From: Lysobacteraceae bacterium
GTDB lineage: Bacteria > Pseudomonadota > Gammaproteobacteria > Xanthomonadales > Xanthomonadaceae
Assembly (NCBI GenBank): GCA_028868545.1
Contig: JAGWUF010000018.1
Coordinates: forward strand, 1 to 42,607
Reading direction: 5' to 3'
DNA length: 42,607 bases
A model generated the notes under the pieces. That model was not told the DNA's origin, made no database searches, and saw only the letters and a program-made list of their open reading frames with translations. Positions 9,512 through 19,818 of this stretch are shown in pieces. Positions within the stretch are counted from its first letter, which is position 1. Each line of letters begins with the position of its first letter. The translations under genes and the position numbers were made by a program.

Positions 9512-10423
9512 ATGACCGCCACCACTTCGAAGCGTCGTGTACGCACGGCCGTGTTTCCCGTTGCCGGCCTGGGAACCCGCTTCCTGCCTGCCACCAAGAC
9601 CGTGCCCAAGGAAATGTTGCCGATCGTCGACCGGCCGCTGATCCAGTATGCGGTGGATGAAGCCATTGCCGCCGGCTGCGACACATTGGTGTTCGTCACC
9701 AATCGTTACAAGCATGCGGTGGCGGATTATTTCGACAAGGCCTACGAGCTTGAGCAGAAACTGGAGAAGGCCGGCAAGCAGGAGCAGCTGGCCTTGATCC
9801 GCAATGTCCTGCCCGAGGGCGTGCGCGCGGTGTTCGTCACCCAGGCCGAGGCCCTGGGGCTGGGCCACGCGGTGCTGTGCGCCAAGCCCGTGGTGGGCGA
9901 TGCGCCGTTCGCGGTGCTGCTGCCCGATGACCTGATCTGGAGCCGCGGCGATGGCGCACTCACGCAGATGGTGGAACACGCTCATGCCACCGGTTGCAGC
10001 GTGGTGGCGGTGCAGGATGTGCCGCGCGAGCAGACCGGCAGTTACGGGATCGTGGCCACCGACACCTTCGACGGGCAGAGTGGCCGCATTCGCCAGATCG
10101 TGGAAAAGCCGCAACCGGCGATGGCGCCCAGCAATCTGGCGGTGGTGGGGCGCTACGTGTTGAGCCCGGCGATTTTCAGCCTGCTGGAAACCACGCCGAA
10201 AGGCACCGGGGGCGAAATCCAGCTGACCGATGCGATTGCGGCATTGCTTGCCAGCGAGCGCGTGGACGCCTTCCGGTTCCGCGGAACCCGCTTCGACTGC
10301 GGCACGCACCTGGGCCTGATCGAGGCCACGATTCGCTATGCACTGGACAACGAGCGGCTCAGTGATGCCGCCCGCGGCTTGATGCGCAATGCGCTGAATG
10401 AAATGGGCGTCAAGGAAAACTGA
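9512..10423 (+). CDS. galU: UTP-glucose-1-phosphate uridylyltransferase
   Basis: Makes UDP-glucose from UTP and glucose-1-phosphate, the donor for LPS core, exopolysaccharide and osmoregulated glucans. The 303 residues start with the nucleotide-binding signature FPVAGLGTRFLPATKTVPKEML (residues 15-36) and continue with the GalU sugar site (EKPQPAMAPSNLAVVGRYVL, GGEIQLTDAI, FRGTRFDCGT). Length and motifs are standard. It follows the dehydratase by 61 bases containing 13-bp tandem repeats and a likely promoter, so it may be transcribed separately from the glycan genes. A shared terminator separates it from the convergent infA. Confidence 0.97.
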   Translation: MTATTSKRRVRTAVFPVAGLGTRFLPATKTVPKEMLPIVDRPLIQYAVDEAIAAGCDTLVFVTNRYKHAVADYFDKAYELEQKLEKAGKQEQLALIRNVLPEGVRAVFVTQAEALGLGHAVLCAKPVVGDAPFAVLLPDDLIWSRGDGALTQMVEHAHATGCSVVAVQDVPREQTGSYGIVATDTFDGQSGRIRQIVEKPQPAMAPSNLAVVGRYVLSPAIFSLLETTPKGTGGEIQLTDAIAALLASERVDAFRFRGTRFDCGTHLGLIEATIRYALDNERLSDAARGLMRNALNEMGVKEN

Positions 10424-10437
10424 GGCCCCCGGAACGA

Positions 10438-10462
10438 CAAACGCCCCTTGCGGGGCGTTCGG
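10438..10462. terminator. Bidirectional terminator between galU and infA
   Basis: Perfect 8-bp stem AACGCCCC / GGGGCGTT with TTGC loop between two convergent genes. On the minus strand it continues into TTTG, which suits infA. Confidence 0.7.
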
Positions 10463-10480
10463 GTGTCGGCCATGCCCGCG

Positions 10481-10699
10481 TCAGCGGTGGCGGTAGGTGA
10501 TCCGGCCCTTGGTCAGATCGTAAGGCGTCATTTCCACCTTCACCTTGTCGCCGGTCAGGATGCGGATGTAGTTCTTGCGCATGCGGCCGGAGATGTGGGC
10601 GATGATCTCGTGGCCATTCTCCAGCTTCACCCGGAACATGGTGTTCGGGAGGGTTTCGGAGATCATGCCTTCGAATTCGATGACGTCGTCTTTCGCCAT
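10481..10699 (-). CDS. infA: Translation initiation factor IF-1
   Basis: 72-residue OB-fold protein that binds the 30S A site during initiation. The full family sequence is recognisable from [19 protein letters not shown] to RITYRHR. A sigma70-like promoter is at 10768-10796, giving a leader of about 60 bases that holds a hairpin. It lies downstream of aat and trxB on the same strand but has its own promoter. Confidence 0.98.
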   Translation of the reverse strand: MAKDDVIEFEGMISETLPNTMFRVKLENGHEIIAHISGRMRKNYIRILTGDKVKVEMTPYDLTKGRITYRHR

Positions 10700-10733
10700 G
10701 GGGTTGCCGGTGTGGCTCCTGTCGATGGGCCAG

Positions 10734-10752
10734 CCTGAAAACGATTTTCAGG
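10734..10752 (-). promoter_or_regulatory. Perfect hairpin in the infA leader
   Basis: CCTGAAAA and TTTTCAGG form a perfect 8-bp stem around a three-base centre. The hairpin starts about ten bases after the predicted infA transcript start and ends about 35 bases before the ATG. It could stabilise the 5' end or be a regulatory site. There is no U-run directly after it, so termination is less likely. Confidence 0.5.
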
Positions 10753-10767
10753 GCCCGAAAGACCGCT

Positions 10768-10796
10768 ATTGTGGCACGCCGGCGTCGGTCTTGCAA
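10768..10796 (-). promoter_or_regulatory. Sigma70-like promoter of infA
   Basis: On the minus strand TTGCAA (10796-10791) and CACAAT (10773-10768) are exactly 17 bases apart. Start is predicted near 10761. Confidence 0.65.
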
Positions 10797-10804
10797 AAAT
10801 CCCG

Positions 10805-12674
<1,870 letters not shown>

Positions 12675-15047
12675 GTGGCAAAAGCGGTTCCAGAGACAGG
12701 CAAGAGCGGCCGCAAGCCCGCCAGCCAGACTGCGGGTGGGGTGGCCGTGTCCTCGCACCGGCAACGCCTGTGGCGGGATCTTGCCCTGATCGTGATCGCC
12801 CCGGCATTGCTGTATCTGCTGGCTTGCCTGTTCACCTATTCGCCGCAGGACCCCGGCTGGGATCGTGAATCCAGCCTGTTGGCACCGGTGCACAACCTGG
12901 GCGGCCTGGCCGGGGCCTGGTTGGCCAGTTTCCTGCTGTTCCTGACCGGCTATACCGCGTTCCTGCTGCCGCTGATCCTGGGCGCGATCGCCTGGATTGC
13001 CTTGTTCGGAATGGATACCGACGGCGATGGCCATGTCGACCTGGGCCCGGCCTTGCGGCTGGTGGGAATCGTCGGGTTTCTGGTCGCCACATGCGGCCTG
13101 CTGGCACTGCGGGTGGACGGCGGCAATGCATTTTCCGCCGGCAGCGGCGGCATTCTGGGGCGGCTGACGGCCAACTCGCTGCACACCCTGTTCGGCCCGC
13201 TGGGTGCCAACCTGTTCGTGCTCAGCCTGTTGTTGGTCTCGGTGACACTGGCCACCGGCCTGTCATGGTTGGCGGTGATGGATCGGATCGGGGCGCTGGT
13301 GCTGGCGCTGCCGGGGCTGTTGAACCGAGGTGCACGCCAGGGGGCGAAACAGGCCAGCGAGTGGAGCGAGGCGCGCGCACTGCGCGAGGAGCGCGAAGAA
13401 GCCCGCAAGGCCGATTCCGTCATCCAGTTGCGCCGCGAAAAGGTGAAGATCGAGCCACCGGCCACGCCGGCGGTGGAAAAAAGCGAACGCGCCAAACGCG
13501 AGCAGCAGATTCCGCTGTTCCACGTCGATGACGGCACCGGCATTCCGCCGCTGGCGTTGCTGGACGATCCCAAACCGCAGCCCAAGGGTTACGACGCGCA
13601 GACGCTGGAAACGCTGTCGCGCCAGATCGAGTTCAAGCTCAAGGATTTCCGCATCGACGCCGAAGTGGTCGGTGCCTACCCGGGCCCGGTGATCACTCGC
13701 TTCGAAGTGCAGCCGGCGGCGGGGGTGAAAGTCAGCCAGATTTCCTCGCTGGACAAGGACATCGCGCGCGGCCTGTCGGTGAAGTCGGTGCGCGTGGTGG
13801 ACGTGATCCCGGGCAAGTCGGTGATCGGCCTGGAAACACCGAACACCCATCGCGAGATGATCTATCTCAGCGAGCTGCTGCGGTCGAAGGAATACGACAA
13901 GGCCGCCAGCCCGCTGACGCTGGCGCTGGGCAAGGACATCGCCGGCAAACCCATCGTGGCGGACCTGGCGCGCATGCCGCACCTGCTGGTGGCCGGCACC
14001 ACGGGTTCCGGCAAGTCGGTGGCGGTCAACGCGATGGTGCTGTCGCTGCTCTACAAGGCCTCCGCCAAGGACGTGCGGATGCTGATGATCGACCCGAAGA
14101 TGCTGGAACTCAGCGTCTATCAGGGCATCCCGCATCTGCTGGCGCCGGTGGTCACCGACATGAAGGAGGCCGCGAATGGTCTTCGCTGGTGCGTGGCGGA
14201 GATGGAGCGCCGCTACAAGCTGATGAGCGCGGTGGGCGTGCGCAACCTGGCCGGCTTCAACAAGAAGGTGAAGGACGCCATCGACGCCGGCCAGCCGCTG
14301 CTGGATCCGCTGTTCAAGCCCAATCCCGATGTCAGTGAAGCGCCGCCGACGCTGGAGCCGCTGCCGTTCATCGTGGTGTTCATCGACGAATTCGCCGACA
14401 TGATGATGATCGTCGGCAAGAAGGTCGAAGAACTCATCGCACGGCTGGCGCAGAAGGCCCGCGCCGCCGGCGTGCACCTGATCCTGGCCACCCAGCGGCC
14501 GTCGGTGGACGTCATCACCGGCCTGATCAAGGCCAATATCCCCACCCGCATCGCGTTCCAGGTGTCCAGCAAGATTGATAGCCGCACCATCCTCGACCAG
14601 AGCGGCGCGGAAACCCTGCTGGGCCACGGCGACATGCTGTACCTGCCGCCGGGCACGGCGATGCCGGAGCGCGTGCATGGCGCGTTCGTGTCCGACGAGG
14701 AAGTGCACCGGGTGGTCGAACACCTCAAGCAGCTGGGCGGCGCGGACTACATCGAAGGCGTGCTGGAAGAAGCGCAGACCCTGTACGACGGCAGCAGCGT
14801 GGGCGCGAACGGCCTGCCGGAAGCGGCGGCCAGCGACGACCCGGAAGCCGACCCGCTGTACGACCAGGCCGTGCAGATTGTCACCGAAACCCGCCGTGCG
14901 TCGATCTCAGGCGTGCAGCGGCGGCTGAAGATCGGCTACAACCGCGCCGCGCGCCTGATCGAGGCGATGGAAGCGGCCGGCATCGTCAGCACGCCGGAGC
15001 ACAACGGCGACCGCAGCGTGCTGGCACCGCCACCGCCGCGCGGCTGA
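12675..15047 (+). CDS. ftsK: DNA translocase FtsK
   Basis: Septum-anchored, ATP-driven DNA pump that clears and aligns the terminus for XerCD at division. The 790 residues hold four or more N-terminal membrane helices (about 36-210), a short charged linker (about 225-300), and the motor with Walker [10 protein letters not shown] (441-449) and Walker [14 protein letters not shown] (about 565-577). The C-terminal gamma winged helix (about 725-785; [26 protein letters not shown]) reads KOPS sites. The linker is short, as in SpoIIIE-like and xanthomonad proteins, compared with the 1329-residue E. coli form. The GTG start at 12675 has AAGG six bases before it. lolA and rarA follow, as in E. coli. 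Confidence 0.96.
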   Translation: MAKAVPETGKSGRKPASQTAGGVAVSSHRQRLWRDLALIVIAPALLYLLACLFTYSPQDPGWDRESSLLAPVHNLGGLAGAWLASFLLFLTGYTAFLLPLILGAIAWIALFGMDTDGDGHVDLGPALRLVGIVGFLVATCGLLALRVDGGNAFSAGSGGILGRLTANSLHTLFGPLGANLFVLSLLLVSVTLATGLSWLAVMDRIGALVLALPGLLNRGARQGAKQASEWSEARALREEREEARKADSVIQLRREKVKIEPPATPAVEKSERAKREQQIPLFHVDDGTGIPPLALLDDPKPQPKGYDAQTLETLSRQIEFKLKDFRIDAEVVGAYPGPVITRFEVQPAAGVKVSQISSLDKDIARGLSVKSVRVVDVIPGKSVIGLETPNTHREMIYLSELLRSKEYDKAASPLTLALGKDIAGKPIVADLARMPHLLVAGTTGSGKSVAVNAMVLSLLYKASAKDVRMLMIDPKMLELSVYQGIPHLLAPVVTDMKEAANGLRWCVAEMERRYKLMSAVGVRNLAGFNKKVKDAIDAGQPLLDPLFKPNPDVSEAPPTLEPLPFIVVFIDEFADMMMIVGKKVEELIARLAQKARAAGVHLILATQRPSVDVITGLIKANIPTRIAFQVSSKIDSRTILDQSGAETLLGHGDMLYLPPGTAMPERVHGAFVSDEEVHRVVEHLKQLGGADYIEGVLEEAQTLYDGSSVGANGLPEAAASDDPEADPLYDQAVQIVTETRRASISGVQRRLKIGYNRAARLIEAMEAAGIVSTPEHNGDRSVLAPPPPRG

Positions 15048-15123
15048 GACGCGCCGGGCCGCTGCACCTCTCATTCAGCCAATGCCCGACACACTTGCCT
15101 GCGAGACCGCAGGAGGACACCGC

Positions 15124-15741
15124 ATGAAACTCGCCACCACGGCCCTGGCCACCCTGTTGCTGCTGACCGCCCATGCCGCCCATGCCGGCGCACGCGATGC
15201 GCTGGGCAGCTTCACCCGGGATTTGAAGGGGCTGGACGGGCAATTCACCCAGCAGGTGTTCGACAGCCGCGGCAAGCAAAAAGAGAGCAGCAGTGGCCGG
15301 GTGGCGGTGGCGGTGCCACGCCTGTTCCGTTGGGAATACGTCAAGCCTTACCCGCAATTGATCGTGGCCGACGGCAAGCAGGTCTGGGTGTACGAGCCGG
15401 ATTTGCAGCAGGTCAGCAAACGTGCGCAAGGGGCGGAAGAAGCCAACAGCCCGTTGGCGTTGTTGCTGGAGCCGGCCAGGCTGGATCGCGATTTCATCGT
15501 GAAGGAGGCCGTCGCGCAGGACGGCACCGAATGGCTGGACATCACCCCGCGTTCTTCGGAAGCGGCATTCAAGACCGCGCGGCTGGGCTTCCGGCAGGGG
15601 CAATTGGCGCAGTTGGACTATGTGGATGCACTGGGCCAGCGCACCGCGATCGCGTTCACCGGCTGGAAGCGCAACCCGGCGTTCGCCAAGGGCACCTTCA
15701 GTTACATCCCGGCCAAGGGTGTGGACGTGATCGGCAACTGA
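15124..15741 (+). CDS. lolA: Outer-membrane lipoprotein carrier protein
   Basis: Periplasmic chaperone that takes lipoproteins from LolCDE to LolB. The 205 residues begin with a signal peptide (MKLATTALATLLLLTAHAAHA, cleavage after residue 21 or 22), then the LolA fold: LDGQFTQQVFDSRGKQ, RLFRWEYVKPYPQLIVADGKQVWVYEPDLQQV. The ATG at 15124 is fixed by a strong AGGAGG at 15111-15116. It sits between ftsK and rarA, the conserved order. Confidence 0.95.
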   Translation: MKLATTALATLLLLTAHAAHAGARDALGSFTRDLKGLDGQFTQQVFDSRGKQKESSSGRVAVAVPRLFRWEYVKPYPQLIVADGKQVWVYEPDLQQVSKRAQGAEEANSPLALLLEPARLDRDFIVKEAVAQDGTEWLDITPRSSEAAFKTARLGFRQGQLAQLDYVDALGQRTAIAFTGWKRNPAFAKGTFSYIPAKGVDVIGN

Positions 15742-15748
15742 GCCCGGC

Positions 15749-15765
15749 GTCGCAGGGCCTGCGAC
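15749..15765 (+). promoter_or_regulatory. 17-bp perfect palindrome upstream of rarA
   Basis: GTCGCAGG, one centre base, CCTGCGAC: a perfect inverted repeat. It lies directly after the lolA stop and covers the position where the -35 of the rarA promoter would be (the -10-like TAGAAT is at 15775-15780). It may be an operator. A short terminator for lolA is possible, but no T-run follows. Confidence 0.5.
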
Positions 15766-15774
15766 GGTAGCGGC

Positions 15775-15780
15775 TAGAAT
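15775..15780 (+). promoter_or_regulatory. Candidate -10 element of a leaderless rarA transcript
   Basis: TAGAAT ends six bases before the ATG at 15787, matching the arrangement in front of galU. No ribosome-binding sequence fits between them. Confidence 0.55.
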
Positions 15781-15786
15781 TGGCGG

Positions 15787-17154
15787 ATGCCGGCCTCCCG
15801 CACATCGTCAGGCGCACTTGATTTGCACGGCAGTGCCGGCGACGCCCTGCGCCCATTGGCCGAGCGCATGCGCCCGCAGACGCTGGCGCAGATAGTGGGG
15901 CAGCAGCGCTTGCTGGCGGAAGACTCGGCGCTGCGCCGCGCGATCGAAGCCGGGCGCATCCATTCGATGGTGCTGTGGGGGCCGCCCGGTTGCGGCAAGA
16001 CCACGCTGGCGCTGTTGCTGGCGCAGCATGCACAGGCCGAATTCGTGGCGATCTCGGCGGTACTGTCGGGCCTGCCGCAGGTGCGCGAGGTGCTGGCGCA
16101 GGCGCAGGTGCGCTTCGATGCCGGCCAGCGCACCTTGTTGTTCGTGGACGAGGTGCACCGCTTCAACAAGGTGCAGCAGGATGCCTTTCTGCCGCATATC
16201 GAACGCGGCACGATTGTTTTCGTGGGGGCCACCACCGAGAACCCGTCGTTCGAACTGAACTCCGCACTGCTTTCGCGCTGCCGCGTGCATGTGTTGGAAG
16301 CGGTGTCGAGTGATGACATCGTGCAGGCCTTGCGGCGCGCCCTGCAGGACGCGCACGGCCTTGCCGGGCAGCAGTTGCAGGTGGATGACGCCGCGCTGGC
16401 GTTGATCGCCAGCGCCGCCGATGGCGACGTGCGGCGCGCGCTGACCTTGCTGGAAATCGCCGCCGACATCGCGGCCGGTGAGGGCGGGGAGATCTCCGAG
16501 ACCACCTTGCAGCAGGTGCTGGCCGACCGCACCCGTCGCTTCGACAAGGGCGGCGAACAGTTCTACGACCAGATTTCGGCGCTGCACAAGTCGGTACGCA
16601 GTTCCAACCCCGATGCGGCGGTCTATTGGCTGGCGCGCATGCTCGACGGCGGGTGCGACCCGGCCTATCTGGCGCGGCGGATGACGCGCATGGCGGTGGA
16701 AGACATCGGCCTGGCCGACCCGCGCGCGCTGCAAATGGCCATCGACGCCTGGGAAGCGTTTGACCGCCTGGGCGCACCCGAGGGCGAGCTGGCACTGGCG
16801 CAGCTGGTGCTCTATCTGGCCAGCACCGCCAAGTCCAATGCCGGCTACAAAGCCTGGAACGCCGCCCGCGGCGATGTGCGCGAACACGGTACCCAGCCGG
16901 TACCGATGCACCTGCGCAACGCGCCCACCAAATTGATGAAGACGCTGGACTACGGCAAGGGCTACCAGTACGACCACGATGCCGCCGGCGGCGTGGCGCT
17001 GGCCCAGACCGGCTTCCCCGATGCGATGGGCGAGCGGGTGTATTACCAGCCGGTGGCGCGCGGCATGGAAATCAAGCTGAAGGAAAAACTCGATGCCCTG
17101 CGCACGGCACGGGCGCAAGCGCGCGCGCAGACGGGCAAGGGGCGGGCCGAATGA
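15787..17154 (+). CDS. rarA: Replication-associated recombination protein A (AAA+ ATPase)
   Basis: Homotetrameric AAA+ ATPase related to clamp loaders, acting at stalled forks and on SSB-coated DNA. In 455 residues the Walker A is GPPGCGKTT (65-73) and the Walker B is LLFVDEVHRFNKVQQDAFLPHIE (DE at 121-122). Sensor 1 is GATTENPSFELNSALLSRC. The C-terminal tetramerisation domain has LARRMTRMAVEDIGLADPRAL and LYLASTAKSNA. Start MPASRTSSG is immediately downstream of a leaderless-type -10. The last four bases overlap crcB (ATGA). Confidence 0.96.
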   Translation: MPASRTSSGALDLHGSAGDALRPLAERMRPQTLAQIVGQQRLLAEDSALRRAIEAGRIHSMVLWGPPGCGKTTLALLLAQHAQAEFVAISAVLSGLPQVREVLAQAQVRFDAGQRTLLFVDEVHRFNKVQQDAFLPHIERGTIVFVGATTENPSFELNSALLSRCRVHVLEAVSSDDIVQALRRALQDAHGLAGQQLQVDDAALALIASAADGDVRRALTLLEIAADIAAGEGGEISETTLQQVLADRTRRFDKGGEQFYDQISALHKSVRSSNPDAAVYWLARMLDGGCDPAYLARRMTRMAVEDIGLADPRALQMAIDAWEAFDRLGAPEGELALAQLVLYLASTAKSNAGYKAWNAARGDVREHGTQPVPMHLRNAPTKLMKTLDYGKGYQYDHDAAGGVALAQTGFPDAMGERVYYQPVARGMEIKLKEKLDALRTARAQARAQTGKGRAE

Positions 17155-17549
17155 GCCTGTGGTGGCAACAACTGCTGCTGGTGATGTGCGGTGGCGCGTT
17201 GGGTGCGGGTGGGCGCTTCTGGCTGGGCGGCGCGCTGCTGCGGCGGCTGGGTGCGGGCATCCCGTGGGGCACGTTGGCGGCCAACCTGATCGGTTCCTTC
17301 TGCATCGGCTTCCTGGCCGTGTGGCTGGAAGGCCGCGGCCCGCAGGCGCTGTACTGGCGCGCCTTCCTGATCGTGGGCGTGTTGGGTGGGCTGACCACCT
17401 ATTCCTCGCTGATGCTGGAAGTCCTGCTGCTGGCGCGCGGCCCGCGCAGCGGTGTGGCCTTGGCTTATCTGGGCAGCACCTTGCTGCTGGGCCTGCTGCT
17501 GGTCTGGCTGGGCACGCGGGTGGCGACAAGCATTCGCCCGCCGTTTTGA
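17151..17549 (+). CDS. crcB: Fluoride ion channel CrcB/Fluc
   Basis: Small inner-membrane protein exporting fluoride as a double-barrelled dimer. Its 132 residues contain four hydrophobic helices with the family motifs GGALGAGGRFWLG, TLAANLIGSFCIGFLA and GVLGGLTTYSSLMLE, where the NxxGS asparagine and the central G-x-T-T-Y/F-S-S sequence line the pore and bind the structural sodium. The Tyr in TTYSS replaces the more usual Phe. It overlaps rarA by ATGA. No fluoride riboswitch can be upstream, because rarA coding sequence occupies that place. Confidence 0.92.
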   Translation: MSLWWQQLLLVMCGGALGAGGRFWLGGALLRRLGAGIPWGTLAANLIGSFCIGFLAVWLEGRGPQALYWRAFLIVGVLGGLTTYSSLMLEVLLLARGPRSGVALAYLGSTLLLGLLLVWLGTRVATSIRPPF

Positions 17550-17564
17550 AGCGGCAAGTGGTCG

Positions 17565-18647
17565 TTACACCACCGCCAGCGGGATCGTGCGCCGTTTTTT
17601 CTTCTGCAGGTTGTATGAAGCCACGCCGGTGCGTGCGTAGGATTTCTCGCAGTCCTGGATCGACGGCCCGCGCATGTTGCCTTCCATATAGGCAAGGCCC
17701 GGGCAACGCGAGCAACTGGAACCGTGGATGCAGGACGAACAGCCTTCCAGATCGGATTGCCGAATCGCGCGCACTTCGTTCAGTTGTGGCGAATCCTTCC
17801 AGATGTCGATGAAACGCTGCTTGCGCACATTGCCCACCACATACGGAAACTGCACGCAGGGAGTCACATCGCCATACGGCGAGACATAACAGGCGGTATG
17901 GCCTGCGCTGCAGGGCAGCGTGCTGTAGGCCTCCTCAATGGGGGTAGGCCCACTGGGGGGAGCCAGGATGGTGCGGGCTTGGTCACCCAGCAGGGTTTCG
18001 TCGCGCATCACGCCGGCCAGATGCGCGGCATCCATGTTCAGCGCGACGGTGGAGCGGTCGCCATCCATCATCGGGGTGATGGTGGCGTCCACCGTGTACT
18101 CCGCGCCCATCTGCTCGGCCAGGCTGCGCACGTCCTTGTAGTCGCCGGCGTTGTTGTGCATCAACACATTGGCGAAGGTCACCCGCACCCCCGCATCTTT
18201 CAGGTATTGCGCGCCTTCCAGGGTGCGTTTGAGCGAGCCGGGCAGCTGGGTGATCTCGTCGTGCACTTCGGGTTTGTGCGAGTACAGGCTGATCTGCACC
18301 GAATCCACGCCCAGCGCGGCAATCCGCCTGGCTTTTTCGGCGCGCACCATCACCCCGTTGGTCTTGAGCTTGACCGAGAATCGCAGCTTGCTGGCGCGCT
18401 CCAGGATCGTGAACAGATCCTTGCGCATGAAAATTTCGCCGCCGCTGATATTGAGAAAAAACACCCCCGCTGCAGCCATCTGATCCAGCACATCCAGAAT
18501 CTCGGCGGTGTTCATTTCGCCGTGGTCTTCGTGATCCAGATAGCAGTGGATGCAGGTCTCGTTGCAGCGGTAGGTCAGATCCAGTTGCACGCTCAGGGGG
18601 ATGCCCAGCTCCAGCGCACGGATTCCCATCTGGTGCATCAGGGTCAT
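17565..18647 (-). CDS. Radical SAM/SPASM peptide-modifying enzyme (putative RiPP maturase)
   Basis: Predicted to form a cross-link on the operon's small peptide with radical chemistry; cytoplasmic. 360 residues. The radical SAM cluster site is CNETCIHC (Cys28, 32, 35), with the SAM motif ISGGE at 67-71. The C-terminal SPASM domain holds auxiliary iron-sulfur ligands: Cys246-X12-Gly-X4-Cys264, then Cys303-X2-Cys306-X5-Cys312-X2-Cys315 and Cys333, with an extra Cys253. The family pattern ends CX3C, so the X2 spacing is slightly short. About the first 17 residues before the radical SAM core are too short for a fused RRE domain; that role would fall to the PqqD protein whose stop overlaps this ATG. 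It resembles PqqE- and AlbA-like maturases, but the bond it makes cannot be read from sequence. Confidence 0.9.
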   Translation of the reverse strand: MTLMHQMGIRALELGIPLSVQLDLTYRCNETCIHCYLDHEDHGEMNTAEILDVLDQMAAAGVFFLNISGGEIFMRKDLFTILERASKLRFSVKLKTNGVMVRAEKARRIAALGVDSVQISLYSHKPEVHDEITQLPGSLKRTLEGAQYLKDAGVRVTFANVLMHNNAGDYKDVRSLAEQMGAEYTVDATITPMMDGDRSTVALNMDAAHLAGVMRDETLLGDQARTILAPPSGPTPIEEAYSTLPCSAGHTACYVSPYGDVTPCVQFPYVVGNVRKQRFIDIWKDSPQLNEVRAIRQSDLEGCSSCIHGSSCSRCPGLAYMEGNMRGPSIQDCEKSYARTGVASYNLQKKKRRTIPLAVV

Positions 18648-18970
18648 GGCGTGTTGGCCTTGTTGCCATCGACCGGGTTGCCGTCGATCGGATGATCCGA
18701 AACCTGCAACACGCCGTGTTCGGCCAGCGCCAGCACCAGCGCATTGGCATCGGCCAGCGCGGTGGCTTCATCGATCTCGAAGACCGGACAGATGTCGCGT
18801 GCCACGATCTGGCGCAGTGGCGTACTGCCATCGGCAGCATCCCACAGCAGTGCCGCGATTTCATTGAGGCTGAACAGGGACGAGTCGCTGGCCGACATCA
18901 GCATCAACTCGTTGCCGATGCGGCGAGCGGCCACGTTGGCCGAACGCAGGATGTAGATGTGTCCACTCAT
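18644..18970 (-). CDS. PqqD-family peptide-binding protein (RiPP recognition element)
   Basis: 108 residues with the PqqD fold: a short strand pair (ARRIGNELMLMSASDSSLFSLNEIAALLWDAADG), then helices PLRQIVARDI and a winged segment DANALVLALAEHGVLQVSD. PqqD-like domains bind RiPP leader peptides and present them to a radical SAM partner. Here the partner gene starts within the PqqD stop (ATGA at 18644-18647), and the HprK-like kinase stop overlaps this start. PQQ synthesis itself is not indicated: no pqqA, pqqB or pqqC is nearby. Confidence 0.85.
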   Translation of the reverse strand: MSGHIYILRSANVAARRIGNELMLMSASDSSLFSLNEIAALLWDAADGSTPLRQIVARDICPVFEIDEATALADANALVLALAEHGVLQVSDHPIDGNPVDGNKANTP

Positions 18971-19818
18971 GCAGATGCCCTCAGGAAATCCCAGACGCGG
19001 GCGTCGGGATAGAACGTCAGCCGGCGTACCGGCACCTGCGCGGCCAGCGCGATGGCGTTGTCAAGCACCCGCGCAGTCAGCGCACCGTCCCTGGCGAAGT
19101 ACAGGATGTTGCCCATCAACGCGCGCACCGCTTCAGCGGGCGAAAGCGTGTCGATGCGGTTGTCGGGCCCCTTGGCCAGCAAAAAGATGCCGGCCAGTTT
19201 CACCCGCAAATTCTCGCCCGGGCGCGCTAGCTCGCCGGAGAACGGCGTGCCATAGGCGTACCAGCCATCTGCCTCGGGGCGCAGGAACGACATCTCGTCG
19301 GTGAGGATATGGCCATCCTCCGGTACCAGGCGTGAAATGGTGGTCTTGCCCGCACCGGAGACGCCGGTAAACACCCGCGCCACGCCATCGCGCGCCACGC
19401 TGGAGGCATGCATCAACATGCCGCCTTGCTCGGCGAGGATCAGCGTGTGCAGGATGCGGATCACCGAATCCAGCGAGAACGGGCTGGGCAGCATCCGCGC
19501 AAACCCGTGCCGGGTGGCCGGGTTCCATTGCGCAAAGAAATCACCGCGCTGGACCTGCCACAAATCACCGGAACGAGTGACTTCCACGGGTGGATCCAGA
19601 CCTTCGGCGTCGTCCGCGTCGTCCGGCGCTGCATCGTCTTCGGGTGGGTACGGCAGCAGCTCCACATCGAAGACGTGATCGGGTTGCTCGACCTTCCCCA
19701 GAAACCCGGCAAAGCGTTCGCCCAGGCAGTCGGCGAACGCCGGCGAATCGGTCTGCAGGCGCACATGCAGGCCGCCGATACCGATGTCGATGCGCTGGGT
19801 GGAGGAAACAGAGGTCAC
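18967..19818 (-). CDS. HprK-like serine kinase of a RiPP operon
   Basis: 283 residues with the HPr kinase/phosphorylase P-loop fold: MHASSV (136-141), Walker A GVSGAGKTT (152-160), acidic motif ILTDEMSFL (171-179), and GTPFSGE (190-196). An N-terminal domain of about 130 residues contains an acidic low-complexity stretch (about 59-77). It is not the PTS regulator HprK: it lacks the usual companion PTS genes, and the HprK N-domain is not evident. HprK-fold kinases in some lasso-peptide clusters phosphorylate the C-terminal serine of the precursor (paeninodin kinase type). The peptide encoded first in this operon ends in Ser. A peptide-kinase role is therefore plausible but unproven. It overlaps both neighbours by four bases. 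Confidence 0.82.
   Translation of the reverse strand: MTSVSSTQRIDIGIGGLHVRLQTDSPAFADCLGERFAGFLGKVEQPDHVFDVELLPYPPEDDAAPDDADDAEGLDPPVEVTRSGDLWQVQRGDFFAQWNPATRHGFARMLPSPFSLDSVIRILHTLILAEQGGMLMHASSVARDGVARVFTGVSGAGKTTISRLVPEDGHILTDEMSFLRPEADGWYAYGTPFSGELARPGENLRVKLAGIFLLAKGPDNRIDTLSPAEAVRALMGNILYFARDGALTARVLDNAIALAAQVPVRRLTFYPDARVWDFLRASA

Noticed and set aside
17565..18970. Pyrroloquinoline quinone biosynthesis (PqqD plus PqqE-like enzyme)
   Set aside because: There is no pqqA-like Glu-x3-Tyr peptide and no pqqB, pqqC or pqqF; instead there is a different peptide, a peptidase and a kinase.
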